Position numbers and translations under genes: made by a program. The notes beneath the pieces were generated by a model. It saw only the letters and a list, made by a program, of their open reading frames with translations. It was not told the DNA's origin and did not search any database. Positions 63,282 to 64,000 of a stretch of 64,000 nt of DNA are shown piece by piece; positions within the stretch are counted from its first letter, which is position 1, and the number at the start of each line of letters is the position of its first letter. The stretch comes from Amaricoccus solimangrovi (GTDB lineage Bacteria > Pseudomonadota > Alphaproteobacteria > Rhodobacterales > Rhodobacteraceae). The DNA is taken from assembly GCF_006385685.1 (NCBI RefSeq), contig NZ_VFRP01000014.1:1-64000 (forward strand), in the 5' to 3' direction.

Positions 63282-64000
63282 TCCGGAACCCGATCCTCAG
63301 GGGCTTCAACCCCGATCCCTCGGTGGCCCGGGTTGGGGAAGACGTCTATATCGCGACCTCGACCTTCGAATGGTACCCGGGCGTCCGGATCCACCATTCG
63401 CGCGACCTCGTGAACTGGCGCCTCGTCGCCCGGCCGCTCGACCGGGCGGCGCAACTCGACATGCGCGGCGCGCCGGACAGTTGCGGCGTCTGGGCGCCCT
63501 GCCTCTCCTTCGCGGACGAGCTGTTCTGGCTGATCTATACCGACGTCAAGCGGTTCGACGGAAATTTCAAGGACGCGCACAACTACCTCGTCACCGCGCC
63601 GAGCGTCACCGGGCCGTGGTCGGATCCCGTCTATCTCAACTCCTCCGGTTTCGACCCGTCGCTGTTCCACGACGATGACGGGCGCAAGTGGCTCCTGAAC
63701 CAGCAGTGGCGGCACCTGACGGACGGGGTGGGCGGCCAGCCGCGACATCCGGCCTTCGACGGGATCCTGGCACAGGAATACGATCCCGTCGCGCGGCGGC
63801 TGACCGGGCCGATCCGCGACATCTTCGCCGGATCGCCGCGCGGGCTGGTGGAGGGGCCGCATCTCTTCAAGCGGGAAGGGTGGTACCATCTCACCGTCGC
63901 GGAGGGCGGCACGGGTTATGACCACGCCGTCACCATGGCCCGGTCGCGGCGCCTGACCGGGCCTTATGAACTGCACCCCGACACGTTCCTGATGACCTCG
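63278..64000 (+). CDS. Glycoside hydrolase family 43 beta-xylosidase, N-terminal part
   Basis: The first 241 codons are present; the gene runs off the right edge. The five-bladed propeller catalytic residues are all visible: base D13 (GFNPDPS), modulating D126 (SSGFDPSLF) and acid E192 (LVEGPHLF). [18 protein letters not shown] is diagnostic of XynB-type beta-xylosidases of about 530 residues. It lacks a signal peptide, so it cleaves imported xylo- or arabino-oligosaccharides in the cytoplasm. Its ATG overlaps the reductase stop (ATGA). Confidence 0.9.

Overview
The window is very GC-rich with dense, short-gapped or overlapping genes. It carries periplasmic-binding-protein ABC systems, Gfo/Idh/MocA dehydrogenases, GMC flavoenzymes and LacI/GntR regulators. 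This points to an alphaproteobacterium of the Rhodobacterales/Hyphomicrobiales kind, in a chromosomal or megaplasmid region devoted to carbohydrate use. I see no rRNA, tRNA, CRISPR array, insertion sequence or phage gene. Five ABC uptake systems, three LacI regulators and one GntR regulator divide the region into modules.

Module 1 (1-11932) is inositol-like. A leftward unit holds a deletion remnant of an inositol 2-dehydrogenase, an aldehyde dehydrogenase, an HpcH/HpaI aldolase, a 2-hydroxyacid dehydrogenase, two Gfo/Idh/MocA enzymes, a TIM-barrel isomerase and a ribose/inositol-type ABC transporter that runs off the left edge. The rightward unit is iolD, iolE and an SDR. A GCAA-N6-TTGC palindrome sits at both control regions. 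iolB, iolC and an intact iolG are not in the window.

Module 2 (11985-20454) has a decayed membrane-protein remnant, then a leftward operon of GntR regulator, esterase, sugar-binding protein, two permeases, TIM-barrel epimerase, Gfo/Idh/MocA enzyme and DUF4242 protein. The transporter ATPase is divergent, across a 16-bp palindrome.

Module 3 (20464-27081) joins gluconate 5-dehydrogenase, gluconokinase and a hydroxyacid reductase to a polar-amino-acid-type ABC transporter and a LacI regulator with two matching operators.

Module 4 (27309-43288) is a thirteen-gene co-directional array. It encodes a 1,5-anhydrofructose-reductase-like enzyme, a CoA-transferase, an enoyl-CoA hydratase, an aldehyde dehydrogenase, a glucose/mannose-type ABC transporter, two GMC oxidoreductases, a LacI regulator, a thioesterase and a fumarate-reductase-like flavoprotein. 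Its promoter has one operator in the -35/-10 spacer and an inverted copy 33 bp downstream. Mixing sugar oxidation with CoA-thioester chemistry makes this the best candidate for an undescribed pathway.

Module 5 (43298-51817) has a GMC dehydrogenase, a gluconate-2-dehydrogenase-subunit-3-like partner and an internally duplicated membrane protein. Divergent from these are a pyruvate-oxidase-like ThDP enzyme and an enolase-superfamily enzyme, followed by a DUF4396 membrane protein and an amidohydrolase. Two promoters resemble those of the general-stress sigma factor EcfG.

Module 6 (51923-64000) is a LacI-controlled oligosaccharide operon: ABC transporter, cytoplasmic beta-mannosidase, TIM-barrel isomerase, Gfo/Idh/MocA enzyme, a compositionally odd 134-residue orphan, an aldo/keto reductase and a GH43 beta-xylosidase cut by the right edge.
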